Below are positions 62,557-64,000 of a stretch of 64,000 nucleotides of DNA, in pieces; the stretch's first letter is position 1; each line of letters begins with the position of its first letter. Made by a program: the position numbers and the translations under genes. The stretch covers positions 329,257 to 393,256 of the forward strand of contig JALHQH010000005.1 of assembly GCA_022842065.1 (NCBI GenBank), given 5' to 3'. Under the pieces are notes generated by a model. That model made no database searches. It saw nothing but the letters and a program-made list of their open reading frames with translations, and was not told the origin of the DNA. This DNA comes from Caldilineaceae bacterium. GTDB lineage: Bacteria > Chloroflexota > Anaerolineae > Caldilineales > Caldilineaceae.

Positions 62557-63765
62557 GTGACCGAACGCCTCTACTATACCGACGCCTATCAACAGACCTT
62601 TACGGCTACGGTACAAAGTGTCACCAAAATCGAAGGGCACCCGGCCCTTGTCCTCGACCGCACCAGTTTTTATCCCACTTCGGGGGGGCAACTGCATGAT
62701 ACCGGTCAACTCGGCACCTTTGCGGTAACGGATGTCATTGTGGGTGCTGATGGCCAGGTCTATCATATGCTTTCCGCCGCGCCGTCACCACTGCTGGTTA
62801 ACCAAACGATTGAAGGCACCATTGACTGGCCGCGTCGCTATGATCATATGCAGCAACATGCCGGGCAGCATCTGCTCTCCCAGCTCTTTTATCAACACTT
62901 TGGTTACGAGACGGTCGCGGTGCATTTTGGTGACACTGAGGCAACCTTGGATTTGGCCGTGGTAGAACTTGCACCGGAACAACTTGATCAAGTCGAAGCG
63001 GCGGCGAACCATGTTGTCTATCAAGCGCTACCGATCTATGCCTACTTTGTCGAGGATAGCCGTCTGCACACCATCCCCCTGCGCCGTCCCCCCACCGTCC
63101 AAGGCCAGATCCGCATTGTGGAAATTGAGCGTTTTGACTATTCCGCTTGTGGCGGTACCCACTGCCGCACGACCGCCGAAATTGGGCCAATTAAGTTGCT
63201 GAAGAGCGAACGCCGCCGCGGACAGGTGCGCGTAACCTTTCTCTGCGGTCGCCGCGCCTACCAGGATTACGTCGTGAAACATCAGTTACTCACCGAAGCC
63301 GCGCTGCTCTTTAATAATGAGATCGGGCAGGTCCCCACGCTCATTGAGCGCATGTTGACTCAGTTGCGTGATAGCCAACGCCAGATCGAGACAGCACAAG
63401 TCGCGCTGTTACGCTATGAAGCAGTTGTACTTTATGCGGACGCCACACCAGTTAACGATTATCGTGTCATCAGCGCCACGTTTACCGATAAACCACTGGC
63501 TATGGTTAAGATTCTTGCTACGCAGTTGCAAACGTATGAACAGACGGTAATGCTCTTTGGGGTGCAAGAAGGGCAGAAGGGGTCTCTCTGTTTTGCCTGT
63601 CATCCGCAACTGACCGTTCATATGGGCAATTTGTTGCGCACCGTTTTACAGGCTTTTGGGGGGAAAGGGGGCGGAAAAGCCGATTTTGCCCAGGGGGGTG
63701 GCATTGCGCCGGAACAACTAGCGACTGCCTTAGACCTAGCTTATGCACAACTGACTGCGGCATAA
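62557..63765 (+). CDS. Free-standing alanyl-tRNA editing domain protein (AlaX-like) with DHHA1
   Basis: A 402-residue protein from a GTG start with an AlaRS-type editing core (FYPTSGGQLHD, the zinc His pair in HMQQHAGQH near 97-105, and CGGTHC near 196) and a C-terminal DHHA1 domain ending in FGGKGGGKADFAQGGG. There is no catalytic synthetase domain, so it hydrolyses mischarged Ser- or Gly-tRNA(Ala) in trans, as AlaX-L proteins do. It is divergent from the SpoU gene. A long hairpin follows. Confidence 0.88.
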   Translation: MTERLYYTDAYQQTFTATVQSVTKIEGHPALVLDRTSFYPTSGGQLHDTGQLGTFAVTDVIVGADGQVYHMLSAAPSPLLVNQTIEGTIDWPRRYDHMQQHAGQHLLSQLFYQHFGYETVAVHFGDTEATLDLAVVELAPEQLDQVEAAANHVVYQALPIYAYFVEDSRLHTIPLRRPPTVQGQIRIVEIERFDYSACGGTHCRTTAEIGPIKLLKSERRRGQVRVTFLCGRRAYQDYVVKHQLLTEAALLFNNEIGQVPTLIERMLTQLRDSQRQIETAQVALLRYEAVVLYADATPVNDYRVISATFTDKPLAMVKILATQLQTYEQTVMLFGVQEGQKGSLCFACHPQLTVHMGNLLRTVLQAFGGKGGGKADFAQGGGIAPEQLATALDLAYAQLTAA

Positions 63766-63813
63766 AGTGAGTTGCTTGTAGCAAATGCTATCGGCGTAAC
63801 ACTAATGCGCAGT

Positions 63814-63859
63814 CCACCAAAGAACCCAGGTTTTATCCAAAACCTGGGTTCTTTGGTGG
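63814..63859. terminator. Terminator after the AlaX-like gene
   Basis: Perfect 21-bp arms (63814-63834 and 63839-63859) centred on AACCCAGGTTTT/AAAACCTGGGTT with a 4-base loop ATCC, about 50 bases after the stop codon. Confidence 0.8.
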
Positions 63860-63916
63860 TAATAGAACTTCTACACAATCGCTAGTACACTGTGACGGAA
63901 ATTTTGCTGGGTTTTT

Positions 63917-63995
63917 CGTCCCAGCGGGACGGTTGACCTTAGGACCAAGAATATCATGATATTTCCCGGCTAAGGTCAACCGTCCCGCTGGGACG
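63917..63995. repeat. Inverted repeat with 25-bp perfect arms at the window end
   Basis: The left arm (63917-63941) begins CGTCCCAGCGGGACGG, and the right arm (63971-63995) is its perfect complement; each arm also carries an internal GTCCCAGCGGGAC half-palindrome. The loop is about 29 bases. The window ends just beyond it. Confidence 0.8.
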
Positions 63996-64000
63996 AACGC

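Overview
The window is about 64 kb of moderately GC-rich (high fifties by eye) bacterial chromosome, densely packed with housekeeping genes and no phage, plasmid, CRISPR or transposase genes. Gene content suggests a Chloroflexota bacterium of the Anaerolineae/Caldilineae type. Reasons are the LysW-carrier (alpha-aminoadipate) lysine cluster, a MalT-like LuxR regulator, many Sec-exported lipoproteins, secreted proteins with a V-Y-L-P-L segment, and intergenic spaces full of long palindromes. This is inference from family content; no 16S or other decisive marker is present.

Layout. 1-3.1 kb: sugar/polyol catabolism (two sugar-phosphate-isomerase TIM barrels around a Gfo/Idh/MocA dehydrogenase). 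3.3-10.1 kb: DinB-like protein, acetamidase/formamidase, MoaD/ThiS-like carrier, AttH-like lipoprotein, 2Fe-2S ferredoxin, PstS-like lipoprotein and tgt. 10.3-18.3 kb: acyl-CoA ligase, AlbA_2/Schlafen-type regulator, VOC protein, thrC, a RelE/Phd toxin-antitoxin pair, a class V aminotransferase and an enolase-superfamily enzyme. 18.5-24.8 kb: HNH nuclease and FtsB-like protein, tRNA-Leu(CAG), peptide-binding lipoprotein, secG, a large membrane protein, tatA. 25.3-30.5 kb: recN, nfeD, a methyltransferase and a zinc alcohol dehydrogenase. 30.6-35 kb: gcvP, an antisense lipoprotein gene and a tandem glycine riboswitch. 35.1-39.1 kb: secreted protein and LuxR/MalT regulator. 39.3-49.8 kb: a kinase/M23/aminotransferase triple fusion and the lysine cluster lysS-nudix-lysT-lysU-nudix-lysW-lysX-lysY. 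49.8-64 kb: hybrid kinase, nitrilase-like protein, tRNA-Glu(TTC), recO, mazG-like, lexA, phasin-like protein, UbiA prenyltransferase, ftsH, SpoU methyltransferase and an AlaX-like protein.

How the genes work together. LysS, LysT and LysU make homoisocitrate from acetyl-CoA and 2-oxoglutarate. LysX attaches alpha-aminoadipate to the C-terminal Glu of the small carrier LysW, and LysY reduces the phosphorylated carrier-bound intermediate; LysZ, LysJ, LysK and homoisocitrate dehydrogenase are not in the window. In front of lysS I find a complete attenuator: a TTGACA-17-TATGAT promoter, a 34-residue leader peptide ending in a KKSKK run, a candidate antiterminator and an intrinsic terminator. In front of gcvP lies an intact tandem glycine riboswitch with its own promoter and terminator, but it is separated from gcvP by an oppositely oriented lipoprotein gene.

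The most unusual features not explained by genes are: arrays of 7-bp units in several intergenic regions and one inside the fusion gene's reading frame; two helically phased arrays of DnaA-box-like 9-mers (upstream of lysY and of lexA); a 160-bp palindromic element in two inverted copies; and several families of intergenic palindromes. All function calls rest on reading the translated sequence; no database search was run.
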